From UBA2177 sp964487525 (GTDB taxonomy: Bacteria; Patescibacteriota; Dojkabacteria; SC72): a DNA stretch of 5,102 nucleotides. The position numbers were made by a program, and so were the translations under genes. The DNA is taken from the NCBI GenBank assembly GCA_964487525.1, contig CAZAQC010000040.1:1-5102 (forward strand). The letters are read 5' to 3'. Shown here piece after piece: positions 4,561 through 5,102 of the stretch (its first letter is position 1; each line of letters starts with the position of its first letter). The notes beneath the pieces are model-generated. The model was not told where the DNA came from. It searched no databases and saw only the letters and a program-made list of their open reading frames with translations.

Positions 4561-5102
4561 TTAGTTTACGTTTTCGGCGGATATTAATACTCCTCCCCTT
4601 CTGTCAGGGAAACGTCTAAGAGATTCGGGGAATTTTTCGGGAAGAAATATGATACTTGGTTCTTTATCAGAAAAGCCTAAAGATTTTAGATAGATTTGTC
4701 CTTCTTCCCAATTTTTCTCTTTAAGGTCATTTAATATATCTTCTTTGTTAACAACAGGCTTGACAGAACTCTTAGCTATTAGTTTAAACTCTATCCCTTC
4801 TGCATTGTTTTTTGTTACTGTAATTTCTTTCTCTATGTCCTTATCCAATTCTAAATCCCACTCTTTGTCAGTCTCAAAGAGGTTATTCTCTTTCGCTTTC
4901 TCTGTTAACATGGAAGATATTCCTTCATCAAAACCATCCTTTAGGAAATATGAAGCCACACTTTTTGTTTTAATAGAGAGATTAACATCATCTGCCTGTG
5001 CCCCTATAGACACATCAGTTTTAATACTATCTGCCACGATCTCGCTTTTTATAGAATCAGTTATTATTTCCCAATTACCTGGCTTCTCTCTTAATTCTGA
5101 CT
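4561..5102 (-). CDS. 3' part of an unrecognised protein (179 C-terminal residues visible)
   Basis: The minus frame ending in TAA at 4563-4561 has no stop up to the window edge, so the 5' end is outside. A GTG at 5037 could be taken as a start, but it lies inside a repeated motif and the frame is open above it, so it is probably internal. The visible part is acidic and soluble, with no membrane helix. Near the beginning are short near-repeats, TDSIKSEI, ADSIKTDV and later NLSIKTKSV, suggesting beta-strands. The last third reads EDILNDLKEKNWEEGQIYLK, then FLPEKFPESLRRFPDRRGGV. This ends like CPR extracytoplasmic or baseplate-J-like proteins whose tails carry a 'GKxxxEAxxYL ... P.W...LP.R' pattern, but the match is from memory and weak. 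It is the first gene of the minus-strand group, 44 nt before the tRNA locus. Function is unknown. Confidence 0.7.
   Translation of the reverse strand, partial: SELREKPGNWEIITDSIKSEIVADSIKTDVSIGAQADDVNLSIKTKSVASYFLKDGFDEGISSMLTEKAKENNLFETDKEWDLELDKDIEKEITVTKNNAEGIEFKLIAKSSVKPVVNKEDILNDLKEKNWEEGQIYLKSLGFSDKEPSIIFLPEKFPESLRRFPDRRGGVLISAENVN

Noticed and set aside
5035..5037. GTG as the start of the last minus-strand gene
   Set aside because: The frame stays open to the window edge and the GTG falls inside the DSIK repeat region, with repeat residues on both sides, so it is more likely an internal valine.
1..5102. CRISPR array, insertion sequence or recoded stop codons
   Set aside because: No regularly spaced repeats, transposase or terminal repeats were seen; all genes read through with standard bacterial code and TGA serves as a stop.

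Overview
The window is AT-rich DNA (roughly one third G+C by eye) from a bacterium. It starts in the conserved rpmH-rnpA-yidD-yidC-jag neighbourhood that usually lies near the replication origin. The small genes, the short 5-TM YidC without a large periplasmic domain, the KhpB/Jag protein without its N-terminal Jag domain, the weak or missing Shine-Dalgarno sites and the Wzy_C-type membrane protein together suggest a Candidate Phyla Radiation (Patescibacteria) genome, possibly metagenome-derived. That placement is inference; no marker here fixes the phylum. TGA is used as a stop (end of the antiporter gene) and no frame needs recoding, so nothing suggests the UGA=Gly code of Gracilibacteria/SR1.

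Bases 4-3493, plus strand: rnpA (RNase P protein), yidD (membrane-insertion factor, overlapping rnpA by 8 nt), yidC (membrane insertase), a KH-R3H RNA-binding protein of the KhpB/Jag/EloR family, and a 485-residue polytopic protein with O-antigen ligase/Wzy_C hallmarks. All gaps are 52 nt or less, so this can be read as one operon linking tRNA processing, membrane protein insertion, post-transcriptional control and surface glycan assembly.

Bases 3449-5102, minus strand: a 3'-terminal gene piece open to the window edge, then a tRNA locus, then a CaCA-family cation antiporter whose 3' end overlaps the glycan gene by 45 nt in convergent orientation. A possible extended -10 promoter sits just before the tRNA locus, and the antiporter start is only 32 nt after the tRNA 3' end, so tRNA and antiporter are probably co-transcribed.

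The most unusual observation is the tRNA locus. In the minus direction it reads as the first ~48 nt of a tRNA-Arg(UCU) (acceptor 5' strand, D-arm, anticodon arm, variable loop) running straight into a tRNA-Ser(GGA) that starts at about tRNA position 8 and lacks its own 5' acceptor strand. Neither tRNA is complete. This is either a real microhomology deletion between tandem tRNA genes, an assembly collapse, or a noncanonical tRNA arrangement. A second point is the antiporter's altered ion-binding residues.

There is no gene-free stretch longer than 300 bases, and I saw no CRISPR array, insertion sequence or attachment site.
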